Below are positions 34,995 to 43,805 of a stretch of DNA of 64,000 bases, piece by piece. The stretch is from Streptomyces paradoxus (lineage in GTDB: Bacteria; Actinomycetota; Actinomycetes; Streptomycetales; Streptomycetaceae), in the NCBI RefSeq assembly GCF_014202475.1, contig NZ_JACHGV010000015.1, forward strand, positions 1 to 64,000. The letters run 5' to 3'. Each line of letters begins with the position of its first letter. The first letter of the stretch is position 1. A program made the translations under genes and the position numbers. The notes beneath the pieces were generated by a model. It made no database searches, was not told where the DNA came from, and saw nothing but the letters and a program-made list of their open reading frames with translations.

Positions 34995-36434
34995 TCACCC
35001 CGGCCTCCCGCCAGACGGTCCACGGTTCGCGGCCGGTTCCCGGTGGAATTCCATGGTCATGTGGTCCGGTTTGACCGTGACCACGGCCTGTGGGCGTGGC
35101 GCCGGGGAGGTGAGCCGGAAGGACGGCCAGGTGCGCAGGACGGTCGCCAGAATGATCTGGAGTTCGGCCCAGGCGAAGTTCTCGCCGATGCACTTGCGGC
35201 GGCCGTCACCGAAGGCGAGGAACGAGCCGCGGGTGGCCGCGGCGTTCTCGGCTGTCCAGCGGTCCGGGTCGAAGGCGTCGGGGTCGCTGAACACGTCGGG
35301 GTCGTGCTGGTGCAGATAGGGGCTCCACACCACGTCGGCGCCCTCGGGAACGAGATGCCCGCCGAGGTCGAGGTCGCGGGTGGCGGTTCGGGTCACCAGC
35401 CAGGCGGGGCCGTACTTGCGGATTGCCTCCTGCAACACCCGGCGGGCGTACGGGAGATGTTCGAGGTCGCCGTAGGTCAGGGGATGGTCCGCGCACACCG
35501 TGGCGAGTTCCTCGCGCAGCTGCTGTTCGACGTGCGGGTGACGGGTGATCTCGCAGAGGGTCCAGGCCAGGGTAGTGCCGGTGGTTTCGATCGCTCCGGT
35601 CAGCAGGGTGATGGCCTCGTCCTGGAGCTGCTGGCGGGTCAGCGGGTGCTCGGCGGTCAGCAGGGTGTCGAAGAGGCCGGTCCGCTGCTCCCGGGCGGCC
35701 GCCGCGTGGGGGCATCCCGCGTCGGACGCGGCGGTGGCCCCGGCGGGGGAGGAAGGGTCGTCTGCGCGGCCGGCTCGGTGGTCGATGGCCTGGTCGATGA
35801 GGGAGCGCAGGCGGGCGACGCGCTGCGCGTGCGCCCGGTTGGCGGGGAGCGGCAGTCGGGTCGCCCAGGGCGGGAGGATGGTCTGCCGAATCGTTCCTTT
35901 CATGATGTCCGGCATCAGCGTGGTGAACTCGCCCGCCAGGTGCTCGGGCAGGTCTGCTCCGAACAGGGCGACGAGGAAGGCCGCGAGCGTGACCTCGTTC
36001 ATGTCCTCGTACACCTCGCGCGGCTGCCCCTCGGGCCATGCGCTGACCGTCGCGGTGACCTGCTCGATCATGGCGTCTCCGCGGTCGGCGATGTGCGCCT
36101 TGTTGAACATGGGCTGCATCAGCCGCCGGTTGCGCAGGTGGGCGTCGCCGTCCGCGATGGTGGCGAGGCCGTCGCCGAAGAACACGCGCAGGGCATCGAT
36201 GATCTTGCCGCCCTTGGCGTAGTGCGCGGCGTCGGTCACCAGGACCTTGCGGGTCAGGGCGGGGTCGGTGACGACGTAGGCGGGCGTGGGGCCGATGCGT
36301 ATGCGCACGACAGGGCCGTGCCCGCGCAGGGAGCTGATGAAGGGCAGGGGGTTGCGGGCGAGTTGGAGACCGTGGCCGATCAGGGGGAGCCCTCCGGGGG
36401 CGGTGGGGGTGGGGGACGTCGCGGGAGCGCTCAT
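34995..36434 (-). CDS. Cytochrome P450 (terpene-oxidase-like)
   Basis: A 479-residue P450 with the proline-rich N-terminus GGLPLIGHGLQLARNPLPF, I-helix LTGAIETTGTTLAW, K-helix EAIRKYGPAW, the PERF-like FDPDRW and heme loop FGDGRRKCIGENFAWAE. Sequence style matches the CYP183/pentalenene-oxygenase group that oxidises sesquiterpenes, inferred by resemblance only. An unusual Ala/Gly/Ser-rich insert with ASDAGCPHAAAA lies before the I-helix. The ATG at 36434 follows AAGGAGTG. It is transcribed alone, 12 kb from the terpene synthase, so a shared pathway is speculative. Confidence 0.88.
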   Translation of the reverse strand: MSAPATSPTPTAPGGLPLIGHGLQLARNPLPFISSLRGHGPVVRIRIGPTPAYVVTDPALTRKVLVTDAAHYAKGGKIIDALRVFFGDGLATIADGDAHLRNRRLMQPMFNKAHIADRGDAMIEQVTATVSAWPEGQPREVYEDMNEVTLAAFLVALFGADLPEHLAGEFTTLMPDIMKGTIRQTILPPWATRLPLPANRAHAQRVARLRSLIDQAIDHRAGRADDPSSPAGATAASDAGCPHAAAAREQRTGLFDTLLTAEHPLTRQQLQDEAITLLTGAIETTGTTLAWTLCEITRHPHVEQQLREELATVCADHPLTYGDLEHLPYARRVLQEAIRKYGPAWLVTRTATRDLDLGGHLVPEGADVVWSPYLHQHDPDVFSDPDAFDPDRWTAENAAATRGSFLAFGDGRRKCIGENFAWAELQIILATVLRTWPSFRLTSPAPRPQAVVTVKPDHMTMEFHREPAANRGPSGGRPG

Positions 36435-36582
36435 GGCCGGTTTCACTCCTTGTGGGGGCGGCGACAAACGATCGATGCATGCCCAAGCCCTCCCCGCGGG
36501 ATTCCGATCGCCCGTGCTCTCTGCGTCACACCAGCTCGGCGCCGGCCCGGCGGCGAGTGACCGGTCGGCCCGTCCCGGAACG

Positions 36583-36635
36583 CCCCGGAGCCGGGTCCTC
36601 CACCACGGCATGGTGGAAGACCCGGCTCCCGGGGC
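36583..36635 (-). terminator. Strong hairpin after the short minus-strand ORF
   Basis: CCCCGGAGCCGGGTC-c-TCCACCA pairs with TGGTGGA-a-GACCCGGCTCCCGGGG around the loop CGGCA, a stem of over 20 bp with one mismatch and one bulge. It begins ten bases beyond the minus-strand stop at 36645. Confidence 0.6.
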
Positions 36636-37005
36636 GGCGGTGGATCAGGAGGACTGGGCGCTCTGGTTGCGGTTCTGCGCGTCCGTGTCGAAGTACGGGC
36701 CGTACATGGCGTTCGGAAGGAAGTTACCCGAAGCTGTGTAACCGAGGACTGCAGGCCGGTCCCGGTGGCCTCTTTGAACTGGGTGAACGGGAGGCGTGAG
36801 GGTGGGGTGTGTGACGGTTCGCGGCCGACCCGACCTGCGACGGTTACTGCGCAGGAGAGCTACACGCATGCTTTTCGGTGCCGTTCTCTGATCCCGTTGA
36901 GCAGTTCGGGACGGGGACCAGCAAGGTGAGCGGGTGCCAGGTGAGAATCCAGCCGGCGGTAAGCGCCGCCGCGCCGCCTGCCAGGGCGATTGCACCGCCT
37001 CTGCA

Positions 37006-37103
37006 AGCAGTCCCGGTTCGTGGCCACGTGCAATGACAAGCGCGGCTACGTCATCCTCGGCACCGCAACCACCGCAGCTCTGCTCATCTGGCTTTTGAGT
37101 TGA
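37006..37103 (+). pseudogene. IS5-family transposase C-terminal scrap
   Basis: Residual reading NDKRGYVILGTATTAALLIWLL ends at TGA 37101-37103 and matches the C-terminus of the IS5 transposase at 9176 (YDKRGYVFLGIVTAAAVVIWL). A one-base shift separates it from an upstream KQSRF-like codon run. Only about 30 codons remain. Confidence 0.6.
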
Positions 37104-37112
37104 GCCCCGACC

Positions 37113-37343
37113 TCACAAAGCGATGGGCCGATACGCCAGGGCCTGATCGACTACCTCATCAGCCGAAAGCTCCCGCGCCGGCGGCCAGAAGATCAAGTCG
37201 CTCACATGACCGGCCGGGCATGCTAGGGCTCTGCCGAGCCTGTCCAGCCAGCCGTCCAGCTCGTCGTCCGAGCCGTAGTCCGCCTGCATGATCCACTTCA
37301 CGAGCGCGATGGCTTCCGCGCGACTCATTTCCACAGTACTCAT
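37113..37343 (-). CDS. Colicin/pyocin-type bacteriocin immunity protein
   Basis: A 76-residue acidic helical protein: SRAEAIALVKWIMQADYGSD, then DELDGWLDRLGRALACPAGH and VSDLIFWPPARELSADEVVD. It follows the E-colicin immunity fold pattern (helix I with LVxxIxxAD, an acidic SDDEL helix II, HP-x-G-SDLI-(Y/F) helix III, then a Pro loop and final helix). Im proteins bind and block a nuclease toxin domain. No cognate toxin adjoins it, so it looks like an orphan. The ATG at 37343 is suitable; MSRAEA at residue 6 is an alternative start. Confidence 0.7.
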   Translation of the reverse strand: MSTVEMSRAEAIALVKWIMQADYGSDDELDGWLDRLGRALACPAGHVSDLIFWPPARELSADEVVDQALAYRPIAL

Positions 37344-37734
37344 CCCGTCCCTTCGCCGAGTCGTCCTAATGGGACGCGTGATGGCCCGGACCGCTCCTAG
37401 TGGACGCCCAGCACTGTCGTTCGTGATCGGCTATGTGGGCGTCGGTACAGCGATCACGGCTAGATCGGGAGAAAAGGGGCCCGGCCAAGCTATGATCGCG
37501 CCGCACAGCGGCATCCCCCAGCGCGATGATCACGGCGCCGGTGCCGGAGGCGAGGATCTTGAGCTTGCGGCTGATCTCCATGAGCCGGCGACGGTAGTGG
37601 TCACCGATGAAATGCGGATCGAATGCCGACCGAGACGGCCCCCACTTCGGCGAGGGCCGTTCTGCGATTCAGAGGCCGGACGGCACGGGGCCGTCCGGCC
37701 TGCTTCGAGCGCACGGCGGAGCGCGCCGAAGCCA

Positions 37735-38190
37735 CTACAGATTACCCGGCCAGAACTGGAGGACATGCTCCTCTGTCGCGCGCGCTGCGATGAGTAGGCG
37801 TCCTGTCCAGTGGTAGGGCGGTTCGATGCCTGGCCTGTGGAACAGCCCCTCTGGCGGTGGGTCCTGGAACATGTCGTCTGGGTCTGTTCCTGTCGTGAAA
37901 CTGGCCGGGGTGTCGGTCCCGGTGCAGGTAAAAGTTTCGGTGTGCCTCCACTCGCCGGCCGGCGGTTCGGGCTCCTGGTCGTAGACAAGGAAGCTGATCT
38001 TGACCGGCTCCCACTCGCTTGATCCTGCGGTGATCGTGAGGCAGCTGTTGCTTTCGGTGGCGGTGATGCGGATGTCGGAAGTCATGGAGGGCAGTGCGAT
38101 GCCCTCGGGTTCTCCCATGTCCACGACGTAGAAGGCGTGGCTCAGTGTGGCCATCCCGGTGTATTCGCGCACCGGCCGGGTCTCTGCCAT
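37735..38190 (-). CDS. Putative immunity partner of the NucA/NucB DNase
   Basis: A 151-residue soluble protein: ATLSHAFYVVDMGEPEGIAL, DIRITATESNSCLTITAGSSE, VKISFLVYDQEPEPPAGEW, TFTCTGTDTPASFTTGTDPDD, a beta-rich pattern with no recognised family and no signal peptide. It begins 83 bases after the stop of the secreted DNase gene, on the same strand, in the place where immunity genes follow toxins. The immunity role is inferred from position only. Confidence 0.55.
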   Translation of the reverse strand: MAETRPVREYTGMATLSHAFYVVDMGEPEGIALPSMTSDIRITATESNSCLTITAGSSEWEPVKISFLVYDQEPEPPAGEWRHTETFTCTGTDTPASFTTGTDPDDMFQDPPPEGLFHRPGIEPPYHWTGRLLIAARATEEHVLQFWPGNL

Positions 38191-38273
38191 CGGCGTTGCT
38201 TTCCTCTGTCACGGGGGGCAGGCCCCTCGCGCCGCAGGGCGTGAGGGGCCTGCCAGTGCTGGGTTGTGCCGTG

Positions 38274-39398
38274 CTATTGGCCGGCCTGCACGTAGAACTT
38301 GTCTCCGGGCAGGAGGTGGTAACGGCCAAAGAAGGTTCGCAGTATGCCGCCCTGCTGACGGTTCTCCTTCAGCGGCACCCACTTGATGGATCGGTTGGGC
38401 GGGTTGTAAGTGTTGCCGCCCTGCGTGGTCTCTGCAAACGGGTACTCGTCGCAGGAGGGCTTGGTGCCGTCGTCGTTGGGGTCGACGGTCCACCAGATGT
38501 CGCCCGGCTTGGGCCTGACGCTGGGACCGCAGACTTCCTTGCGGTTCTCGTCGGCTTTGGCCTTGGTGGCCCGGGTGAGCGGAACGGTGGAGCCGGGGCG
38601 ACCAATGTGGAGTCCGGCGCGCTGAACCTTTCGGATGTTGTCACCGATCCCAGGCATGTTCGCCATGTCGGACAGCTTGGTCCAGTCCTTCTCCACCGAG
38701 ATGCGGGTGGGGTAGACGCAGCCGGCGCCGTACTGGCGGTCCTCGTCGTCGCAGCGGTAGGTGGAGCCGAGGTAGGCGACTTCACCGCTGGTGTAGCCGG
38801 GCTTCTTGAAGTCGAACTCGTAGCGGGTGTGGCTGGAACGTGGGTGGCCCCTGCTGACGGTGAAGGTGTGGTCGGCCGATCCGGTGTGGGCGGAGCCGTT
38901 CAGAGTGAACGGAGAGGCCAGACCGCCACCGGCGCGGACCTGGCAGCCGGAGCCGCAGGACGGGTGGAAGGTGGCGATGATGCCCTTGGCGTTCCCGGTG
39001 ATGGTGGCCTTGCTGACGGTGATCTTCTCGGACCACTTGACCTTCTTGAGGTTCAGATGAATCTCGTGCCACACAGTGAACTTGGCGGTTCCGACCTTGC
39101 GGCCGTTCTTCTTCACGTCGACCTGGACGGGCGCGTGGTAGCAGTCCATGGTGCGGTTGACCGCAGTGGTCATGGGGTTGGGCTGCTTGCAGTACCCGGC
39201 CGGCTCGCCTGCACGCGGCGTGACCGCCTGGGCCTTGAAGTTGTTGGCCGTGAAGTCGGACGTCGTCCGGCTCGCAGTGACGGTGATCTCGTCGTTGCCG
39301 CTGGCCCCGCTCGAGGGAGCGGAAGCTGCGATGGTGCCGGCGGCAGCGATGGTCAGGGTCGCTGCCGTGGCGATCAGCTTGCTGCTGGTCGATCTCAA
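38274..39398 (-). CDS. Secreted NucA/NucB-type DNase
   Basis: A 374-residue exported protein. The signal peptide RSTSSKLIATAATLTIAAAGT is cleaved near ASA/SSGA. A beta-rich N-terminal part (about 40-230) with paired cysteines follows (PSCGSGCQ, YRCDDEDR, AGCVYPTR). The C-terminal domain (about 290-374) carries SCDEYPFAETTQGG and VPLKENRQQGG, the NucA/NucB active-site signature. It should cleave DNA outside the cell or in a competitor. The start is a TTG at 39398 after GGGGG; upstream DNA is unusually AT-rich. A candidate immunity gene follows. Confidence 0.82.
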   Translation of the reverse strand: MRSTSSKLIATAATLTIAAAGTIAASAPSSGASGNDEITVTASRTTSDFTANNFKAQAVTPRAGEPAGYCKQPNPMTTAVNRTMDCYHAPVQVDVKKNGRKVGTAKFTVWHEIHLNLKKVKWSEKITVSKATITGNAKGIIATFHPSCGSGCQVRAGGGLASPFTLNGSAHTGSADHTFTVSRGHPRSSHTRYEFDFKKPGYTSGEVAYLGSTYRCDDEDRQYGAGCVYPTRISVEKDWTKLSDMANMPGIGDNIRKVQRAGLHIGRPGSTVPLTRATKAKADENRKEVCGPSVRPKPGDIWWTVDPNDDGTKPSCDEYPFAETTQGGNTYNPPNRSIKWVPLKENRQQGGILRTFFGRYHLLPGDKFYVQAGQ

Positions 39399-39687
39399 GT
39401 TGTACCCCCGGTGTTGGTCGTCAGCGGCAGGGGTAGCACGCTCAACTCACGTTTATCCGCGCCGCGTTGACCTCATGCAAACACAGGAAGCGCATACATA
39501 GCATCCTAATTTGATCTTTTTTGACCATGAGTGAACGGTGCTCGCGTGGCAGGCCGCTATCCGACCCACAGGCGGCGCGCCGCCCTGGTTGACCAGCCCG
39601 GTGCCGCGGCTCCCCGTCGGCCGCCAGATCACGGCGGCCCGAGCGTGCAAGTACGGATAGATCACCTCGCCGTTTTAAGGTGCCGTC
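39399..39687. promoter_or_regulatory. Divergent intergenic region with AT-rich patch
   Basis: It separates the DNase gene (minus) from a membrane protein gene (plus). Around 39500-39535 it holds CATCCTAATTTGATCTTTTTTGACC, an AT-rich island unlike the rest of the window and the likely promoter of the DNase. No coding sequence is seen. Confidence 0.4.
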
Positions 39688-40092
39688 ATGAGGGTGGACG
39701 ACGACCGCGTCATAACTCCCCGGCTGCGACTTAACGGCGTTGTATGGCGAGGGGCTCTCTTCGGCCTGCTGGGCACGGTTCCGCTCGCGGTGACGGCCTT
39801 GTGCATCGCCGACCACCACAACCGACAAGAGTTCCTCTGCATCGTCAGCGGCCTCGGCCTCTTCGGCGCATGCTCGTTCGTGGTCGGTGCTCGATTCTGG
39901 TGGGCCAGCGGGGGCGACATTCGGCGCTGGCGGGACTGGCGCACCATCAACGGACAGACCGCCGCGGTGACCGTCGTAGGCCCCCTCGCTAAACGTCTGG
40001 GGATGCTCCTGATCGTTCTTGGAGTTGCCGCACTTGGCCTGTACCACCTCGTGCACGCAGCGCCCTACGGCAGCTGGCTGCACAGCCACTAG
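39688..40092 (+). CDS. Small integral membrane protein
   Basis: A 134-residue protein with three predicted membrane segments: GALFGLLGTVPLAVTALCIA (about 22-42), FLCIVSGLGLFGACSFVVGA (about 49-69) and LGMLLIVLGVAALGLYHLV (about 105-123). The soluble loop between the last two (WWASGGDIRRWRDWRTINGQ) is basic and Trp-rich. No family recognised. It starts at the ATG at 39688 and stands alone. Confidence 0.6.
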   Translation: MRVDDDRVITPRLRLNGVVWRGALFGLLGTVPLAVTALCIADHHNRQEFLCIVSGLGLFGACSFVVGARFWWASGGDIRRWRDWRTINGQTAAVTVVGPLAKRLGMLLIVLGVAALGLYHLVHAAPYGSWLHSH

Positions 40093-40416
40093 CCGAGAAG
40101 GCGGCCGACTTCAGAGACCGAATAGAGATGACGGGCCGCCAGCTTGTCCTCCTGCCCGACGCCGGGTTCCAGCGCGACGACCGCGACGAGTCCCGGCACG
40201 TAATGCGAGAGGCGCCGAGGCCCGCTCGCCCTGGAGTCCGCCGGGCACACGATGCTCACCGAGCGGGAGGTACGCACCGCCGAGGCGACCGAGCTGGCGG
40301 CGGAGTTCCTGACGGACCGCCGGCGCGGGTGCCCAGCTACGAATCCACGAGGTACGCCTTCTCACCCGTCATCAGCGGTGCGTCAGCGGGCCCTTTGATG
40401 TACGGGCCTCGCCAGA
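40093..40416. other. 324-bp region with a decayed gene
   Basis: Plus-strand fragments read LESAGHTMLTEREVRTAEAT and ELAAEFLTDRRR in one frame, then VPSYESTRYAFSPVISGASA in the next. They join in sense near 40325, so this is probably a short gene broken by a frameshift and truncated at both ends. Its family is not recognised. It abuts the abrupt end of the NB-ARC/TPR gene. Confidence 0.4.
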
Positions 40417-42438
40417 TCACCCGGTGTTCCTGGCGGCTGGGATACCACTGCGCAGACCGTAGCTTGCTGATCTTTTGCAGGAATCGTTCGATTCATCAAC
40501 AACCGCATCCCCCGCCTCCCCTCGCCAGAAAGCGAGCTCGTGCCGGGTGGTGAGGGTGTCGGGGTGGTCCTCGCCCAGCACCCGCACCCGGTCGTCCAGC
40601 AGCTCGGTCAGAGCGGCCGCGGCACCGGCCACATCCCCCGCCTCCCCCCGGCAGAAGGCGAGACTGTGCCGGGTGGCGAGGGTGTCGGGGTGGTCCTCGC
40701 CCAGCACCCGCACCCGGTCGTCCAGCAGCTCGGTCAGAGCGGCCGCGGCACCAGCCACATCCCCCGCCCGCCCCCGCCAGAAAGCGAGACTGTGCCGGGT
40801 GGCAAGGGCGTCGGGGTGGTCCTCGCCCAGCACCCGCACCCGGTCGTCCAACAGCTCGGCGAAAGCGATCGCGGCACCAGCCACATCCCCCGCCTCCCCC
40901 CGCCAGAAAGCGAGATTGTGCCGGGTGGTGAGGGTGCTGGGGTGGTCAGGGCCGAGTCGGTGGCAGGTGCTGGTAGCGAGGTGCTGGAAGTAGTTGAGGG
41001 CGGCGGTGACCTGGCCGCTGTCGCCAAGGCTGTTGCCGGCGTGCTGCAGCACCGCATGCACATCCGGCCGGTACAGGGCGTCTTCGACGTGAGCCCTCAG
41101 AGCGTCGGTGTTGGCGCGCAGAGCCTGGGCGAGGGCGGTGTCGCGCTCGACCTCGGGCCAGGCACTGACGAGGGCGTCGGCAGCGGTGCGGGCGAGCTGG
41201 TCGAGTTCGGCGGGGGTGAGGGCGTCGCAGGTGGTGCGCTGGATGAGCTGGTGGATACGGACTGCTTGGTGTGCGGTGGCGGGGGTGTGGTCGATGAGGC
41301 TGAGACGGCGCAGGGCCCGCAGTGCTCCGAGCGCGTCCTCGGCCGTCGGCGTTGCACTCTGCGGCGCCGGGCCCACGGCCGCGCGACCGGCATCTGCCGG
41401 GTTTGCCGGCCGGGTGGCCCGCTCGGCGAGGTATGTGAGGGTGGGGACGCTTGTGAGTACGGAGGCGGGGATGCCGTTGGGGTTGAGTATCGAGGTGAGC
41501 TGGAGCATGGGGCGGGCCAGGCCCACCGGGGGCAGTTGGTCGGCCCGGTCGACGGACAGGGACCAGGCGGCGGCCGCGGTGGTGGCCTGGTCGTCGGGCA
41601 GCCCCGAACCGTCTGGCAGTACGTCGGCGAGGGTGCGGGCGCGGTCGGTGAGAAGCCGGCGGTAGGTGGCGCAGTTCAGGTCGACGTCGATGAGGTAGGC
41701 CGCGGCCTGAGAGAGGGCGAGCGGCAAGTGGCCAAGGTCGGCGGCAAGGCCGGTGAGCTGGTCGGCGGGTTCGTGGCGGTCGTGGGCGGCGAGTGTGGCG
41801 GTCAGGTAGGCGGCAGCCTCCTGCTCGGTGAACAGGCCGACCCGCACCAGGCGGCGCCCGTCGCCCTGGAGGATCCTGTCGCGGCGGCGGGTGGTGATCA
41901 GGGTGCGGCCGTGTGGGCTGGTGGGGGGCCACAGACCGCGCAGGTCGGCCGGGTCGGCGAGGTCGTCCAGGACCACCATCCACCGCAGCCCGGTGGCGGG
42001 GCCAGGCTCCAGCCAGGCCAGGAACGCCCGGGCGGCCCTGTCGGGGTCGGCGGGGTCGGCGTCGAGAATTGCTGCCGCGGCCTCGGCGTAGCCGGACACG
42101 ACCGCGGGGCGGGTGGAGGCGGTGATCCACATCAGCAGGTCCAGCTGCCCGGCCTGCCAGAGGGTGCGTGCGTGGTGGGCGGCGAGCTGCGTCTTGCCGA
42201 CTCCTCCCATGCCGGCCAGCACCTGGCCCAGCACCGCCGTGCCCCCCTCGATCGTCGCCTGCTCCAACTGGGCTGCGGCACCGCGATCTTGGAAATGGTT
42301 GGCCTGCCGGGGCAGCACGCCGACTAGGTGTGGCCAGGTCACGGGGCGCCGTGGTGCGGCGTGGAAGGAGGCGGAGACCCGGGCACCAGGCTCTACCCTG
42401 CCGATGGCCATGCTGCCGTGGGAGGCGTGGGCGGTCAC
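40417..42438 (-). CDS. NB-ARC/TPR STAND protein, C-terminally truncated
   Basis: A 673-residue STAND NTPase. The P-loop is GMGGVGKTQ (76-84), Walker B WMVVLDDLAD (about 153-161), the sensor LITTRRRDRI, and the GLPL-like LGHLPLALSQAAAYL. Tetratricopeptide repeats start near residue 500 and include four almost identical 42-residue units (LLDDRVRVLGEDHPDTLATRHSLAFWRGEAGDVAGAAAALTE). The array breaks off in the fourth unit and runs into unrelated residues (DAVVDESNDSCKRS...). Family members usually continue with more repeats, so the 3' end has been lost. It may be non-functional. GTG at 42438; a small partner gene lies upstream. Confidence 0.8.
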   Translation of the reverse strand: MTAHASHGSMAIGRVEPGARVSASFHAAPRRPVTWPHLVGVLPRQANHFQDRGAAAQLEQATIEGGTAVLGQVLAGMGGVGKTQLAAHHARTLWQAGQLDLLMWITASTRPAVVSGYAEAAAAILDADPADPDRAARAFLAWLEPGPATGLRWMVVLDDLADPADLRGLWPPTSPHGRTLITTRRRDRILQGDGRRLVRVGLFTEQEAAAYLTATLAAHDRHEPADQLTGLAADLGHLPLALSQAAAYLIDVDLNCATYRRLLTDRARTLADVLPDGSGLPDDQATTAAAAWSLSVDRADQLPPVGLARPMLQLTSILNPNGIPASVLTSVPTLTYLAERATRPANPADAGRAAVGPAPQSATPTAEDALGALRALRRLSLIDHTPATAHQAVRIHQLIQRTTCDALTPAELDQLARTAADALVSAWPEVERDTALAQALRANTDALRAHVEDALYRPDVHAVLQHAGNSLGDSGQVTAALNYFQHLATSTCHRLGPDHPSTLTTRHNLAFWRGEAGDVAGAAIAFAELLDDRVRVLGEDHPDALATRHSLAFWRGRAGDVAGAAAALTELLDDRVRVLGEDHPDTLATRHSLAFCRGEAGDVAGAAAALTELLDDRVRVLGEDHPDTLTTRHELAFWRGEAGDAVVDESNDSCKRSASYGLRSGIPAARNTG
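40508..40940 (-). repeat. Tandem 126-bp TPR-coding repeats
   Basis: Roughly three and a half direct repeats of 126 bases, over long stretches identical (for example CCCAGCACCCGCACCCGGTC in each). The left edge at about 40508 falls inside a unit and joins non-repeat DNA. Confidence 0.75.
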
Positions 42439-42506
42439 ACCACCCGGTTCGGCACGGCCCGATGCGGGCGCCGCCGCGGCCAGTGGGCTGGGGGTAGCCG
42501 GTCCGT

Positions 42507-42983
42507 TCAGCCCTGGGACGGATCCGGCTTGGTAGGGGTGCCGATGCTCGCGTCCCCGTTAAGTACCCCAGTGGCGATCGAGCCTTGCTCTGCCTTGATG
42601 TTCACATCGCGGCCCGCGGCGATTCCGCCCTGCCCGGCAGAGACGCCGCCCTGCGGGGCGTGCTGCGCGAGCAAGGCGCGCAGCTCGGCGGCGGCCCGCT
42701 CCTGCTGCTCGTCATTCAGGCTTTCCAGCAGCGCGATGAACCAGGCTTCCCAGGACGCTTCCTGGCGGAGCTGTACCCGCTCCGTCTGCTCTGCCTCTGC
42801 GGCTTCCAGCGCGGCCGCGGTCTGGTCGAGGCGTTCCAGCTCGGCGCTCTCACGCTGCGCGTTCCCTCGGCCGAACCAGCTTGCCACCTGCTGCCGGAAA
42901 CCCGTCCACGCGTCCGTGCCCGCAGCCTGCACCACCGCTGTACCGCCCGCCGCGGCCAACGCAGTCATTGCCTCCGCCAGCAT
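42507..42983 (-). CDS. Small partner protein of the NB-ARC/TPR gene
   Basis: A 158-residue protein. The N-terminal AEAMTALAAAGGTAVVQAAG segment is hydrophobic, followed by a long helix/coiled coil (about 45-115; AELERLDQTAAALEAAEAEQ...LLESLNDEQQERAAAELRALL). The tail GVSAGQGGIAAGRDVNIKAEQGS and IATGVLNGDASIG is the glycine-rich repeat often seen next to bacterial STAND genes. The ATG at 42983 has GGGGGAAGG eight bases upstream. It precedes the NTPase on the same strand by 68 bases. It may be an effector or adaptor; not shown. Confidence 0.65.
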   Translation of the reverse strand: MLAEAMTALAAAGGTAVVQAAGTDAWTGFRQQVASWFGRGNAQRESAELERLDQTAAALEAAEAEQTERVQLRQEASWEAWFIALLESLNDEQQERAAAELRALLAQHAPQGGVSAGQGGIAAGRDVNIKAEQGSIATGVLNGDASIGTPTKPDPSQG

Positions 42984-43403
42984 CCCAGCCACCTTCCCCC
43001 AAGAGACCAGCTTCGGCCGACGCCCTTGCGCAACGTATTCCATCAGATACAACCAGCAACCGCTGCCGGTTCCGTGAAGACGTCGCCCTCGGCTGGAATG
43101 GGATCCCACCGACCAGCCTCTGCCTGTGATTCGAGCACGGTTGCTGCGCCCAGTTTCAGGCGACCCCGATGTCGAGATTCACATCGCCGTCGAGGCGCAT
43201 GTGGGACCAGGCAGCGAGGTAAGGCCGTTCCGGTCGGCCGGGGTGAGGAGGTCGGCCACTCGGGCTCGCATCGGCGCCGGTGCCAATCGTTCCCGCCGGG
43301 CGCCACCCGCCGCAGCAGTAAGGCTCTCCACCCCCGGACGGGGTGCAGGATGTTCACGAGGAACGCCGTTTGCGGCTGGTGACGATATTGCCGGCTTGTT
43401 TGG
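42984..43403. other. 420-bp region without an intact gene
   Basis: The promoter of the STAND pair should lie at the left. On the minus strand near 43170-43230 a short reading, YLAAWSHMRLDGDVNLDIGVA, with a stop looks like the end of a lost gene. Nothing else is supported. Confidence 0.35.
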
Positions 43404-43676
43404 TCACGCGGCGAGGGAGAGGTCGAGGCGGGCAAGGTGGCTGACGCGGGTGCGGTCGAGCGGGTGGCCGTTCCACCAGGCATCAAGGCGGATGAGGTTG
43501 AGTGCAACGGCGGAGAAGACGTGCTGCAGGTGGGTCTTTTGGAGACCGAGGTAGCGGGCCCGTCTTATCCCGGTGACCGCGACGGCCTGGTGGATGGTTC
43601 CCTCGATGCCCGCGCGGGTTCCGTACTTGGCTCGCCACTGCTCGTCGCCCTGCTGGAGGCGGGCATGGTCCGCCAT
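43404..43676 (-). pseudogene. IS1182-family transposase, C-terminal fragment
   Basis: About 90 residues remain: WRAKYGTRAGIEGTIHQAVA, then VTGIRRARYLGLQKTHLQHV and ALNLIRLDAWWNGHPLDRTRV, the conserved end of IS1182-type transposases with the catalytic Glu in GIEGT. The 5' part is missing. Upstream (43680-43797, plus strand) another gene end reads WLDDEPTVRTRWRTLVTARQ, so the insertion boundary lies near 43680. Confidence 0.75.
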
Positions 43677-43805
43677 GGGCGACCTGCCCCAACCCGCCGG
43701 GCCCGCCATACGCTGGCTCGACGATGAACCCACCGTCCGGACCCGCTGGCGCACCCTCGTCACCGCACGCCAGCACCGCCTGCACGACACTCAGTAACGG
43801 CCGGG

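Larger units (their letters stand above)
36435..37112. other. 678-bp region: decayed short ORF, terminator and IS scrap
   Basis: A minus-strand reading ends ASGNFLPNAMYGPYFDTD... at 36645, ten bases before a strong hairpin, and looks like the tail of a small gene. Just upstream a different frame reads RLPFTQFKEATGTGLQSS, suggesting one frameshift near 36745. An IS5 tail lies at 37006. Nothing intact was found. Confidence 0.4.

Noticed and set aside
34750..35319. 189-codon plus-strand frame after the STAND gene
   Set aside because: Its second half is antisense to the P450 and the first half has no protein character.
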